Below are positions 1-8,024 of a DNA stretch of 39,321 nucleotides, one piece after another. The notes below the pieces were generated by a model that saw nothing but the letters and a program-made list of their open reading frames with translations, was not told the origin of the DNA and made no database searches. Source of the stretch: VFZS01 sp964353255 (GTDB lineage: Bacteria; Acidobacteriota; Terriglobia; Bryobacterales; Bryobacteraceae); contig CAYGVJ010000041.1 in the NCBI GenBank assembly GCA_964353255.1, positions 1 through 39,321 of the forward strand, read 5' to 3'. Every line of letters begins with the position of its first letter. Positions within the stretch are counted from its first letter, which is position 1. The position numbers and the translations under genes are program-made.

Positions 1-142
1 CCGTGTAGCACTGGTCAACCCCAGCGACCGTGTTGAACCCGGTATCGCACAGCCCCGTGATCGGTATCGTGCTGCCCAGCAGCGGAACGGCCAGAAAGAA
101 CAGCAACACCAGCACCCATCGCCTACGACAAACACCCTTCAT
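1..142 (-). CDS. Secreted protein, N-terminal part only (possible PEP-CTERM-type)
   Basis: The reading frame starts at ATG 142-140 and runs off the left edge, so only 47 codons are visible. A strong ribosome binding site (AAGGAGG) lies about 8 nt upstream, which fixes the start. The N-terminus is a classic Sec signal: basic residues (MKGVCRRRW), a hydrophobic stretch (VLVLLFFLAVPLL), then a likely cut near GS. The mature start, ITGLCDTGFNTVAGVDQCYT, resembles the 'NTG...G.D.HYT' opening seen in many PEP-CTERM/exosortase-sorted proteins. That resemblance is from memory and the C-terminal sorting signal is outside the window. A CPBP protease of the kind sometimes tied to protein sorting is encoded at 3921-4916, but no exosortase is seen here. 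Confidence 0.7.
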   Translation of the reverse strand, partial: MKGVCRRRWVLVLLFFLAVPLLGSTIPITGLCDTGFNTVAGVDQCYT

Positions 143-282
143 TTTCGATGTCCTCCTTGGCTCCGGGCAATCACGGGGCGCAGCCGCCTTCTCCGCGAGA
201 TGCACGGAAGCCCTCCTTCTGTTGATGTTATCACAGGTGAAGAACTTAGTAAAGAGGGCGACCCCGGCCGGAAGGGTACTGG

Positions 283-300
283 TACGTACTATACGTACTA
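283..300 (-). promoter_or_regulatory. Perfect tandem 9-bp repeat upstream of the secreted gene
   Basis: TACGTACTA occurs twice head to tail (283-291, 292-300). Each unit contains the palindrome TACGTA, and the related pentamer GTACT lies at 276-280. The site is about 140 bp upstream of the start codon at 142. This spacing and the dimer-like arrangement suggest an activator or repressor operator. The cognate regulator is not identifiable from the window. Confidence 0.4.
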
Positions 301-351
301 GAGGTGATCCCCCGTCACCCTAGCGCCCTGTGGCCCTACGCCCCTGCTGGC

Positions 352-1134
352 TCAGGGCCGCCCGGCTGGTCCTCTCCAGGCGAAGTCCCAGGTCTGCACG
401 TTGCCTTTGCCTTGGGTGTATTCGACCACGGCGTATTCGCCCGGCTCTAACGCTTTGGTAGGCCAGATCTTGTACAAGCCCTCGTCAACCTGCCGGCGGA
501 AGATCTCCACGTCCTGCTGCTCCTCGATGAGTTCCTTGGTCACCGGGACCGTGGTCCACTTCTGGACCACCCGCGCGCCCTTTTTCGGGGCCAGCCGCAC
601 AATGCCGAAACGTTCGTCGGCGGCCAGTCGGATGTAGAATTCCGGGCGGTCCGTGGCAACCGCATTGGCGGAGTGCTCCCCGTCCAACTCGACAGTGGAC
701 TTGCCGGTGACCACCGGCAGCGGCGCCAGTATCTTCAACAGCGAGCGCCCCTTGTTGGTGACCACCTTGGATTCGGCCTGCTTGATCGGGGTCAGTTCCT
801 GGCCGGCCACGAGGTAGACGCCCAGCTCCGCGGGGACCCGGTCGGCTTCGCGGCGTTGATCGCGCTCGACCTTCTCCTCAGCCGCTATTTCCTGGGCCTC
901 CTTGCGAAGGACTTCCTGCCGCTGGGCGTGCTCGGCTTCAGTGCGCTTCAGGTCCACCAAGCTCAGGGGGATTTCCTCCCATCCGCTGCGCTCGACGCTG
1001 TAGTAGCGGACCCGATCCCCCTGCACCTGGTATTCGCGGACGAGGTGGTAGCTGCCGTCGTTCAGATACAGTCGGATGGTGGCCGCCCCCAGGCACAGGG
1101 CCAGGCACAGCAGCATAAGCAACCATCGCCCCAT
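352..1134 (-). CDS. Secreted protein of unknown function
   Basis: A 260-aa protein with an N-terminal signal (MGRWLLMLLCLALCLGAA). Next comes a segment (about residues 20-60) rich in beta-strand-like 'LYLNDGSYHLVREYQV' and 'RVRYYSVERSGWEEIP' sequence, resembling short domains of periplasmic acidobacterial proteins. Residues about 62-98 are highly charged and probably a coiled coil. The C-terminal half (about 100-258) is beta-rich and ends in 'YAVVEYTQGKGNVQTWDFAW'. I do not recognise a named family. The gene starts 2 nt after the stop of the upstream aldolase-like gene, so the two form an operon and are probably translationally coupled. Confidence 0.75.
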   Translation of the reverse strand: MGRWLLMLLCLALCLGAATIRLYLNDGSYHLVREYQVQGDRVRYYSVERSGWEEIPLSLVDLKRTEAEHAQRQEVLRKEAQEIAAEEKVERDQRREADRVPAELGVYLVAGQELTPIKQAESKVVTNKGRSLLKILAPLPVVTGKSTVELDGEHSANAVATDRPEFYIRLAADERFGIVRLAPKKGARVVQKWTTVPVTKELIEEQQDVEIFRRQVDEGLYKIWPTKALEPGEYAVVEYTQGKGNVQTWDFAWRGPAGRP

Positions 1135-1136
1135 GT

Positions 1137-1883
1137 TCAGCCCTCTTCGGACTCCTGACTCCTGACCCCTGACTTCTCGCTCAGAGCCAGCGCCTCATCG
1201 ACCGAAACCCCCTGGTGCACCAGCGCGTGCACCGCCTTGAGCAAGCCGGCGCATTCGGATTGCTCGAGCACGCCGCTTCCCAGGACCAGGCCATGGGCCG
1301 CCTCCTCGATGGCCTCGTTAGCCACGGCCAGCAACCCCTGGGGGCCCAGGCGAAACTCCTCCACAGTCGCCAAGAACGCCCGTCCCGTGAGGCGCGCGAA
1401 GCTGCGGAAGCTGGAGCGGCCAGGCACGAAGCGGGCTTGAATCACATCGGCTCCGTAGTCAGCGGCCAGACGCGCGGCTTCCAGCCAGTCCTCGCCGTAG
1501 ACCTCCGCCAGCACCGGCATGCCCAGGCGGCGCGCGTCTTCGGTAACCCGTCCGAATCTCTCCAGCGCTTCTTCGGTTCTGGGCCCCCCGGTGGCCACGC
1601 CCACCGAAACCGCCTCGGCGCCCATTTCCATGGCCGCCTGCACACTTATCAGTTGCTGCCCCCGGTGCGTTTTGCCGTCAATGCGCAGGATCACCGATAA
1701 GGCCCCCAGCTCCTCGGCCACCACATCCAGCACCCCTGGCGTCAGCGCGATGCCATCCACCTCGGACCGCGCCAGCAGACGCACCTTGGACAACAGGTCC
1801 GCCGGGCAGGGATCGCAATCCACGATCAAGGCGCGGCCGCGGGTGAAGATCCTTCGTAGGCGAAGCGGCTTCCCCGTGCTCAT
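1137..1883 (-). CDS. Class I FBP-aldolase/DhnA-like protein, likely non-catalytic
   Basis: A 248-aa TIM-barrel protein that can be followed along archaeal-type class I fructose-bisphosphate aldolase (DhnA/FbaB family). It has 'LRLRRIF', 'ALIVDCD' where the family has a DHG motif, 'VILRIDGKTH' for the 'LILKLNGKT' strand, 'EMGAEAVSVGV', and 'YGADVIQARF' where aldolases have 'LGADxxKxKYTG'. The Schiff-base lysine position is Gln149, and the nearby lysine position is Arg151, so aldolase chemistry looks lost (inference from a remembered alignment). The last about 12 residues are encoded by a heptanucleotide tandem repeat and look like a degenerate extension. ATG 1883 lies only 17 bp from the divergent aldo/keto reductase, so their promoters must overlap the neighbouring coding starts. 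Confidence 0.75.
   Translation of the reverse strand: MSTGKPLRLRRIFTRGRALIVDCDPCPADLLSKVRLLARSEVDGIALTPGVLDVVAEELGALSVILRIDGKTHRGQQLISVQAAMEMGAEAVSVGVATGGPRTEEALERFGRVTEDARRLGMPVLAEVYGEDWLEAARLAADYGADVIQARFVPGRSSFRSFARLTGRAFLATVEEFRLGPQGLLAVANEAIEEAAHGLVLGSGVLEQSECAGLLKAVHALVHQGVSVDEALALSEKSGVRSQESEEG
1150..1177. repeat. Four tandem 7-bp units (GACTCCT-like)
   Basis: Four consecutive heptamers (GACTCCT, GACTCCT, GACCCCT, GACTTCT) lie inside the 3' end of the aldolase-like gene. Because 7 is not a multiple of 3, the units are read in shifting frames and give the odd tail EKSGVRSQES. Slippage here would change the C-terminus. Confidence 0.7.
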
Positions 1884-1900
1884 TTCACTATTATTATGGA

Positions 1901-2869
1901 ATGCGCTTCAGAAAACTCGGCAGGACCGGCTTCGAGGTCAGTGAAATCGGCTTTGGCGCCTGGGGCATCGGCGGCACGCAGTGGCTGGGCGGCACCGACC
2001 AGGAGTCGCTGGAGGCCCTGGGCCGCGCCCTCGAACTCGGGTTCAACTTCATCGACACCGCCCTGGCTTACGGCAACGGCCACAGCGAGCGACTCGTCGG
2101 CCGCATCGCGCGCGAAACCCACGGCAGAATCTACGTTGCCACCAAGGTTCCCCCCAAGAACGGCCTCTGGCCCGCCCGGCCCGGCATCGGCCTCGAGCGG
2201 GTTTTCCCCTACGACTACATCGTGGAATGTACCGAGCGCAGCCTGAAGAACCTCGGCTTGGAGAGCATCGACCTCCAGCAACTCCACGTCTGGAACCCGG
2301 AGTGGCTCCAGAGCGACGAGTGGCGGCGGGCCTTCGAGGACTTGAAGCGCTCCGGTAAGGTGCGCTGGGTGGGCGTCTCGATCAACGATCACGAGCCGGA
2401 CTCCGCCCTCGAGCTGATTCGCACCGGGCTCATCGACGCCGTCCAGGTGATCTACAACATCTTCGATCCGACCCCACAGAAAAACCTCTTCCCGTTGTGC
2501 CTGGAACGCAACATAGGCGTGCTGGCGCGGGTTCCACTGGACGAGGGCAGCCTGACGGGGACGATCACCGAAGCCACCCAGTTCGATCCGCGCGATTTTC
2601 GCGCCCACTACTTCCGCGGCGATCGCAAGCGTCAGGTGGCCCAGCGTGTAGCTGCGCTCGAACGCGACCTGGCGGGCGTGGAAGGCAGCCTGCCCGAGAT
2701 CGCTTTGCGGTTCTGCCTGTCGCACCCGGCGGTCTCGACCGTCATTCCGGGGATGCGGCGGGCGCGGCACGTGGAAGCCAACGCGGCTGTGTCCGCGAAA
2801 GGGCCGCTGGCGGCGGAGACGCTGGCGGTTTTGGAGAAACATGTCTGGGAGAAGAATTTCTACGATTAG
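1901..2869 (+). CDS. Aldo/keto reductase
   Basis: A 322-aa NADPH-dependent oxidoreductase of the AKR superfamily. The canonical (beta/alpha)8 start is clear (MRFRKLGRTGFEVSEIGFGAW). The catalytic tetrad is present: Asp52 and Tyr57 in FIDTALAYGNGHSE, Lys82 in VATKVPP, and His129 in DLQQLHVW. The later 'GKVRWVGVS' and 'AVSTVIPGMRR' (cofactor-binding region) also fit. The substrate cannot be deduced. There is almost no leader before ATG 1901, since the divergent gene starts at 1883. The 3' end overlaps the next gene by 29 nt, indicating co-transcription with the secreted BsuPI protein. Confidence 0.92.
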   Translation: MRFRKLGRTGFEVSEIGFGAWGIGGTQWLGGTDQESLEALGRALELGFNFIDTALAYGNGHSERLVGRIARETHGRIYVATKVPPKNGLWPARPGIGLERVFPYDYIVECTERSLKNLGLESIDLQQLHVWNPEWLQSDEWRRAFEDLKRSGKVRWVGVSINDHEPDSALELIRTGLIDAVQVIYNIFDPTPQKNLFPLCLERNIGVLARVPLDEGSLTGTITEATQFDPRDFRAHYFRGDRKRQVAQRVAALERDLAGVEGSLPEIALRFCLSHPAVSTVIPGMRRARHVEANAAVSAKGPLAAETLAVLEKHVWEKNFYD

Positions 2870-3833
2870 TCTCCTGGTGGCCGGGGCCGTCGCCCTGGCC
2901 GGCGCGGCCGGCCCGGACTACTTCCCGCTCCACCTCGGCGACGTCTGGGTCTATCAAGGCTCCGGCGCCCGCGGCGACTCCATCCTGGTGCTCGAGATCA
3001 CCAAGACCGCCGTCTTCAACTGGCGGTGGTACGCCCTGCTGCACGGCCTGCCGGGACAGGACTACTGGCTGCACATCGCCGAGGACGGCTCCCTGCTGGC
3101 CTATGATCCGGACCGTAACGAGGAAAAACTCTGGTACGCCTTCCAAGCCCCGGAGGGCGAGCCTTACCAGACCTTTCTTCCGGAAGTCTGCTGCGGGCGC
3201 GCCGTGATTCAGTCGCGCCGCGCCGCTTACAAGGGGCCGATAGGCGAGTTCGACTCCGCCCTGGAGATCCGCTACCCGGGCGTCTTCCAGGTGGGCATCG
3301 AGCGCGAGCTGTTTCTGCCTTACGTGGGAATGGTCCAGCGGACGCAAGCCACGGGCGGGCCGAGCTACGCCACCTACGACCTCATCTACGCCCGTCTGGG
3401 CGGAGTGACGGTGGTCTCGGCGCGGGAGTTCAGCTTCAGCCTCACGCTGGACAACTCCATCTATACCGCCAACCTGATGCCGCCCATCGACCCCAGCCGC
3501 GCCGTGCCCCTGATGACCGCGCGGCTCACCCTCCGGAACACCGCCGAGCCTATCCAGCTCACCTTCCCCTCGGGACAGACTTACGATTTCGTCATCAAGA
3601 ACGAGCGCGGCGAGGTGCTCTACCGCTGGTCGGACGGCAAGGCCTTCACCATGGCCCTCCGCCAGGAGACCATCGGCTGGGGCGAACGCAACTACGTCAT
3701 TCAAGTGCGCCTGGCAGGCGCGGACAAGAACCCCCTGCCGCAAGGCCGTTACATCGCCGAGGGCTGGCTCACCACCATGGGGACGAGAGCCTACGCGGCC
3801 TCAGTAGGCTTCGAGGTCCGGCACGTGTATTGA
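2841..3833 (+). CDS. Secreted protein with C-terminal BsuPI-type domain
   Basis: A 330-aa protein. The N-terminus is a signal peptide (ISLLVAGAVALAGAAG), followed by a region beginning 'DYFPLHLGDVWVYQGSG', a common opening of secreted acidobacterial proteins of unknown role. From about residue 215 the sequence fits the BsuPI family (intracellular proteinase inhibitor-like, immunoglobulin-type fold): 'MTARLTLRNTAEPIQLTFPS', 'YDFVIKNERGEVLYRWSDG', and 'LPQGRYIAEGWLTT'. Inhibitor function is only known for the Bacillus founder and is not implied here. The 29-nt overlap with the reductase gene suggests translational coupling. Confidence 0.8.
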   Translation: MSGRRISTISLLVAGAVALAGAAGPDYFPLHLGDVWVYQGSGARGDSILVLEITKTAVFNWRWYALLHGLPGQDYWLHIAEDGSLLAYDPDRNEEKLWYAFQAPEGEPYQTFLPEVCCGRAVIQSRRAAYKGPIGEFDSALEIRYPGVFQVGIERELFLPYVGMVQRTQATGGPSYATYDLIYARLGGVTVVSAREFSFSLTLDNSIYTANLMPPIDPSRAVPLMTARLTLRNTAEPIQLTFPSGQTYDFVIKNERGEVLYRWSDGKAFTMALRQETIGWGERNYVIQVRLAGADKNPLPQGRYIAEGWLTTMGTRAYAASVGFEVRHVY

Positions 3834-3836
3834 GTG

Positions 3837-3912
3837 GGGTAAGTCTCCTGACTTGCCGCTGGACAAGTCGGGAGACTTACCCTACTCAGGCGGCAAGTCG
3901 GGAGACCTACCC
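3837..3912. repeat. Triple stem-loop repeat between convergent genes
   Basis: A 19-nt unit is present three times. GGGTAAGTCTCCTGACTTG (3837-3855) is inverted at 3864-3882 (18 of 19 matching) and repeated in that inverted sense at 3894-3912. The first pair can form a long hairpin. It lies between two convergent genes and could serve as a bidirectional terminator. There is no T-run, so Rho-independent function is uncertain. The unit resembles the start of the repeat at 32385 (GGGTGAGCCTCCAGGCTTGCC). Confidence 0.75.
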
Positions 3913-3920
3913 TACGTCGC

Positions 3921-4916
3921 TCACTGGAACAGCAGCCGCCAGGTGGTGTTAACCAGGGCGTGGGCCACCATGGCGGCGCGGATGCCGCCGGCCTTCAGGT
4001 ACGCTGCGCCGTAGAAGGCGCCGCCCACGGCGGCCAGAGTGGCGAAGCGCCAGTTAGGGAAGCCGCGGGAGGGCAAGTGGGCCAGGCCGAAGATCAGCGA
4101 GGCGATCAGCAGGCCGGCCCAGCGACTCTCCAGCCACTCGCCCAGCCAGCGCTGCAACAGGCCGCGGAAGAAGAACTCCTCGGAGAGCGCCACCACCCAC
4201 AGCATCCCCGCAAAGGTTGCCAGACCCACGATCGTGACCTGCCACCAGGGCGCCTGGAAGGGATGAAATGAGGCGAAGCCCAGGGCCAGAGCCAGCGGAA
4301 CGCCCACCGGCACGAACAACAGGAAGCAACTGAAGCCGATGCGCCACTCGCGCCGCGTCGGCCAGAAGCCGAAGCCGATGCCGTCGCTGTGGCGGATCGC
4401 CAGCACGCTCAGCACGCCGGTGCGAATCCACATCAGGTGTCCCAAGAACTCCAGCCGCAGTTGGGGCGCGGGACTGAGGTAGATGCGGGAGAACACTCCG
4501 GCCAAGACTGCCGCCGCCATCACTGCGACGAAAACCAGGTCCACCGCGGGGCGCTTGGGAAGACAGGCGTACCAGAAGGCGGCCACCGCGGCGAGAAGCG
4601 CCAGCCGGAGCAGGGCCTCGAGGCGGAACTGGCCTGTCGGCACGGCGTAGACGAGGTAGGGGATGACGGCGCTGGCGGTCATGGCGAGGGCCAGCCTGCG
4701 CGGTGACAACCGCGCCTCCAGCGCACGCCGCGCCTCCTCCCAGCCCGCAGTGACGTAGAAGGCGATCTCGATGAGCACCGCGGCCAGCAAGGGGACCGCA
4801 ACCGCGCGCGGTATATTCTCGAAGCCGGCATACCACGCCCCGGCGACCGCGGCCAGCGGCAGGGTGACCGCCAGCGTGTTGCGGACACTGGCGAACGGAG
4901 CCGGCATGGGGTTCAT
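3921..4916 (-). CDS. CPBP family intramembrane glutamic protease
   Basis: A 331-aa polytopic membrane protein with the three CPBP (CAAX protease/Abi) motifs: E246-E247 and Arg251 in EEFFFRG, His280 in FGLAHLP, and His319/Asn323 in HALVNTTWR. Its predicted role is proteolysis inside the membrane; substrates are unknown. At least seven hydrophobic segments precede the motifs. I chose ATG 4916 (MNPMPAP) because an AGGAT-like site precedes it. A GTG at 4949 would add 11 unconvincing residues. Some CPBP proteases accompany exosortase systems, which would fit the secreted gene at 1-142, but that link is inference. It is divergent from the gene at 4952. Confidence 0.88.
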   Translation of the reverse strand: MNPMPAPFASVRNTLAVTLPLAAVAGAWYAGFENIPRAVAVPLLAAVLIEIAFYVTAGWEEARRALEARLSPRRLALAMTASAVIPYLVYAVPTGQFRLEALLRLALLAAVAAFWYACLPKRPAVDLVFVAVMAAAVLAGVFSRIYLSPAPQLRLEFLGHLMWIRTGVLSVLAIRHSDGIGFGFWPTRREWRIGFSCFLLFVPVGVPLALALGFASFHPFQAPWWQVTIVGLATFAGMLWVVALSEEFFFRGLLQRWLGEWLESRWAGLLIASLIFGLAHLPSRGFPNWRFATLAAVGGAFYGAAYLKAGGIRAAMVAHALVNTTWRLLFQ

Positions 4917-4951
4917 CTTTCGTATCCTACAATGGAAGTAGTTCTCCACTC

Positions 4952-7900
4952 ATGGGTCGATCGATCGCGGGTCTCCTCATTTGGCTGCTGGCGGCCGTGC
5001 CAGTGTGCGCCCGCCAGGAGTGGGTTGTCTGCGGCACCACGCGTGAGAAGCTTCTCGAGCAGCTTCAGCTTCACCGCCAATCCGAGAGGCTGCGTCGCGA
5101 GCTGGTCCGGCGCGGCCTGGCTTCCGCCGCGGCGCGGCAGCCCGCCGCCAAAGATATCGGGGAGATCGCCGTCATCGACGACAGCGACGGCGTGGTGGCC
5201 CGCCTGAACGAATTCAACCTGGACGGCAGGACGCTGGCCTTCGCTCCGGCGACGCCGGAGGCCCGGCAGTACCGCTTCACGGTCTCCGGGGACTCCTACG
5301 AGGCGGCGGCGGCCTCCGCGGGCACGCGCCAGGAGGGGCTGGCCGACGACGACACCCGGCAGGTGGCGCTGAAGTTCACCTTCTCCTTTTTCGGCGTCGC
5401 CTATCAGCAGGTCTTCATAAACTCCGACGGCAACCTGACCTTCACGGCCGGAGATTCGGCCATCACCGCGCGCTCGCTGGGGCGCATGACTGCCGGCCCG
5501 CCGCGCATTTCGGCTCTGTTTCGCGACCTGGATCCGTCGAAGTCCAGCCGCGGGGTGACGGTGTGGTCAGCCGCGGACCGCTTCGTGGTCAGTTGGGCGG
5601 CTGTGCCGGAGTATCGGGACGTCGGCGTGGGCCCGCTCCAGACCTTCCAGATTCGTCTCTACCCGGGCGGGCGCATCGAACTGGCCTACGCCGGCATCAG
5701 CACTTCCGGGGCCGTCGTGGGCATCTCGCCGGGCCGGTTGGAGGGCTCCAGCTCGGTGGTGTCCTTTCTCCAGGGGAGCGACCAGGAGTACTCCGCGACG
5801 GTGGCCGCGCGCTTCGGCCGCGCCAACGAAGTTGACGTGGTGACCGCGGCGCAGAAGTTCTACGGCACGCACGAGGACGCCTACGACTACCTGGTGTTCT
5901 TCAACACGCTGGGGGTTGAGGCTGGGGAAGGGGCGGTGTCGTACGAGATGACGGTGCGCAGCAGCGGCCACGGGTTTGGCGACGTGCCGATCGACGTGGG
6001 CGCCGAGTTCGGCTCCCGGCGGCGGCTGGGGGCGGTGTTGAACATGGGGCCGCTGGGGCAGTTCCCCGACGACCCCACGCAGTTGGTGCCGGGGCGGCAG
6101 GCCAGCCGGGACACTCCGATCACGGTGCTGGCGCACGAAGCCGGGCACCTGTTTCTGGCTTACGCCAGCGTGCGCGATCCGGACGACGCGAGCGCCCGCC
6201 CTATGCTGGGCTACCAGGCCGCCCACTGGGCCTTCACGTTCAACTCGGAGGCTTCTCTGCTGGAAGGCAACCGCATAAGCGACCGCTGGGAGACACAGCC
6301 GGGCATCTCGCCCCGCTTCGCGACGGTGGCCGTGACGGAAGGCTTTTCGCCCCTGGACCAGTACCTGATGGGGCTGCGCCCTCCCGAGGAGCCGCCGGCC
6401 ACTTTCCTGGCCACGGGCACGGGCATCTCGCCTGAGCGCCATCCGCAGATGAATGTGTATTTTGATGGCGGCCGGCGTGACATCGCGGTCGAGGAGGTCA
6501 TCCGCGCCGAAGGACGGCGCACGCCGGATCACACCGTGGCGCAGCGGCGCTTCCGGTTCGCCTTCATCCTAATTGCCCCTGCGGGTGCAGACCCTTTCCC
6601 TTCGGAACTGGCGAAGCTCGACACCTTCCGGCGGGAATTCGAGACTTACTTCCGCAAAGCGACCGGCGAGCGGGCTTGGGCGGACGCCACGCTGCGACGC
6701 GCCCTGCGACTGTCCACCTTCCCGGCGGCCGGAGTACTGGCCGGCGGCACGGCCTCCGCTTCGCTCACTGTGGAGCGGCCGGCGGAAGCCAACCTCGCCG
6801 TGTCTTTGCGTGCTGCGAACTCTCTGATCCGCGTTCCCTCCTCGGTGACCATCCCGGCCGGCGCCAAGCAGGCCGGCTTCACTATCTCGGGACTTCAAAC
6901 CGGGGTGGACGAGCTGGTGGCGACCCCGGCCGACAGCCGTTACGAGAGCGCATTCTCGCGTATCCAGGTGGCGCGCTCGGCAGCGGACGTGAAACTGGTG
7001 GCGGTCTCCGGGCAGGGGCAGGCCGCCACTCCCGGGGCGCCCTTGCCACAGCCCGTAGTGGTGGCCGTCACGGATATCAACGAACTGCCTTACCCGGGCC
7101 TGCGCCTGAATGCGGTAGTCTCCTCCGGCGGCAGCGTTTCTCCGGCTTCTGCTGTAACCGGCGAGGACGGAACGGCCAGCTTCCGGTGGGTTCCCGGCAG
7201 CGGCCTGCTCCACCAGTTGACGGCCAGCCTGGAGGGCGCGCCGAGTGCTTCAGTTACCGTCTCGGCGCTGGGCCGGCTCTACGTTGCTGCCGGAGGCGTG
7301 GTCAACGCGGCCTCATACCGGCCCGGGCTCTGTCCGGGCGCCTTGGCCACCATATTCGGCGTGAATCTGGCGGCAGGGAGGACAAGCTCGGCTCGCTTCC
7401 CCTGGCCGGAGACCCTGGCCGGCGTCACCGTCACTTTGAACGGCCAGCCGGCGCCGCTACTTTTCGTGAGTGACTTCCAGATCAACCTGCTGGCGCCCAG
7501 CGGGCTGCCCGAGGGCACCGCCGACCTGGTGGTCTCGACGCCCCTGGGCGGCGCGGCGACGGTCCGTGTACCCGTCGAAGCCGTCTCGCCGGGCATCTTT
7601 TTCGATTCGGCCACCAACCTGGGAGCTATTCGGGTGGTCGGCGACTTTGTCGAGATCTACTCGACCGGCCTCGGTCCGGTGCACGCCGAAGGAGGGTTCC
7701 TCCGGACCGACCTGGCTCCCCAGGTCTTCATCGGGCAGGTTCCGGCCTCCGAGATCACCTACAGCGGCCTGGCGCCGGGCTGGCTGGGACTTTACCAGGT
7801 GAATGCGCGGGTTCCCGAGGGCGTCGCCTCGGGTGTGCAGCCGCTCGCCATCGTCATCGGCGGCAAGCGGAGCAACGAAGTGGACGTCCGGGTGCGGTAG
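4952..7900 (+). CDS. Secreted NIDO-like / HExxH / TIGR03437-type multidomain protein
   Basis: A 982-aa protein. A signal peptide (LLIWLLAAVPVCA) is followed by a helical segment to about residue 50. Residues about 130-255 resemble a nidogen (NIDO) extracellular domain ('LKFTFSFFGVAYQQVFINSD', 'GPPRISALFRDLD', 'FQIRLYPGGRIELAYAGI'). His395-Glu396-x-x-His399 (AHEAGHLF) is a zinc-protease signature in a region with further conserved-looking motifs to about 550. Residues about 610-760 look like one or two bacterial Ig-like domains. The last about 215 residues are the Solibacter C-terminal module (TIGR03437-like: 'VVNAASYRPG', 'LAPGWLGLYQVNARVP'). It is probably an exported metalloprotease or adhesin. 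A TACAAT -10-like element lies at 4928-4933. Confidence 0.85.
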   Translation: MGRSIAGLLIWLLAAVPVCARQEWVVCGTTREKLLEQLQLHRQSERLRRELVRRGLASAAARQPAAKDIGEIAVIDDSDGVVARLNEFNLDGRTLAFAPATPEARQYRFTVSGDSYEAAAASAGTRQEGLADDDTRQVALKFTFSFFGVAYQQVFINSDGNLTFTAGDSAITARSLGRMTAGPPRISALFRDLDPSKSSRGVTVWSAADRFVVSWAAVPEYRDVGVGPLQTFQIRLYPGGRIELAYAGISTSGAVVGISPGRLEGSSSVVSFLQGSDQEYSATVAARFGRANEVDVVTAAQKFYGTHEDAYDYLVFFNTLGVEAGEGAVSYEMTVRSSGHGFGDVPIDVGAEFGSRRRLGAVLNMGPLGQFPDDPTQLVPGRQASRDTPITVLAHEAGHLFLAYASVRDPDDASARPMLGYQAAHWAFTFNSEASLLEGNRISDRWETQPGISPRFATVAVTEGFSPLDQYLMGLRPPEEPPATFLATGTGISPERHPQMNVYFDGGRRDIAVEEVIRAEGRRTPDHTVAQRRFRFAFILIAPAGADPFPSELAKLDTFRREFETYFRKATGERAWADATLRRALRLSTFPAAGVLAGGTASASLTVERPAEANLAVSLRAANSLIRVPSSVTIPAGAKQAGFTISGLQTGVDELVATPADSRYESAFSRIQVARSAADVKLVAVSGQGQAATPGAPLPQPVVVAVTDINELPYPGLRLNAVVSSGGSVSPASAVTGEDGTASFRWVPGSGLLHQLTASLEGAPSASVTVSALGRLYVAAGGVVNAASYRPGLCPGALATIFGVNLAAGRTSSARFPWPETLAGVTVTLNGQPAPLLFVSDFQINLLAPSGLPEGTADLVVSTPLGGAATVRVPVEAVSPGIFFDSATNLGAIRVVGDFVEIYSTGLGPVHAEGGFLRTDLAPQVFIGQVPASEITYSGLAPGWLGLYQVNARVPEGVASGVQPLAIVIGGKRSNEVDVRVR

Positions 7901-7919
7901 GAAAATGGCAGAAAGGCAC

Positions 7920-7948
7920 TTGCCTGGAGCCCGCTCCTCGTGTATACT
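7920..7948 (+). promoter_or_regulatory. Sigma70-type promoter of the aroF attenuator
   Basis: -35 TTGCCT (7920-7925), 17-bp spacer, -10 TATACT (7943-7948). The predicted transcription start is around 7954-7957. That places the leader-peptide ATG (7959) only a few nucleotides into the mRNA, so the peptide may be read from a nearly leaderless transcript. Confidence 0.75.
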
Positions 7949-7958
7949 GGCTTCTTCG

Positions 7959-8024
7959 ATGTCTCTCGCCAACGCCAGCTTCTTTTGGTGGTACGGGTTC
8001 TGGCGCTTTAGCCGCCGGGGCTAG
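7959..8024 (+). CDS. Aromatic-rich leader peptide of DAHP synthase
   Basis: A 21-codon frame encoding MSLANASFFWWYGFWRFSRR plus a final Gly, then TAG. Codons 8-17 (7980-8009) read FFWWYGFWRF: four Phe, three Trp and one Tyr in ten codons. Such density is diagnostic of a ribosome-stalling leader peptide that senses charged aromatic tRNAs. The gene downstream makes the first committed intermediate of those amino acids. There is no Shine-Dalgarno site, and the start is within a few nucleotides of the predicted 5' end. Confidence 0.88.
   Translation: MSLANASFFWWYGFWRFSRRG

Noticed and set aside
30..323. A 97-codon plus-strand frame at the window start
   Set aside because: It lies opposite a frame with a perfect ribosome binding site and signal peptide (142 to 1, minus strand) and has no signal of its own.
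7803..7958. Upstream extension of the leader peptide frame
   Set aside because: It overlaps the 982-aa gene in another frame and lies before the promoter at 7920-7948; only the last 21 codons are the leader peptide.
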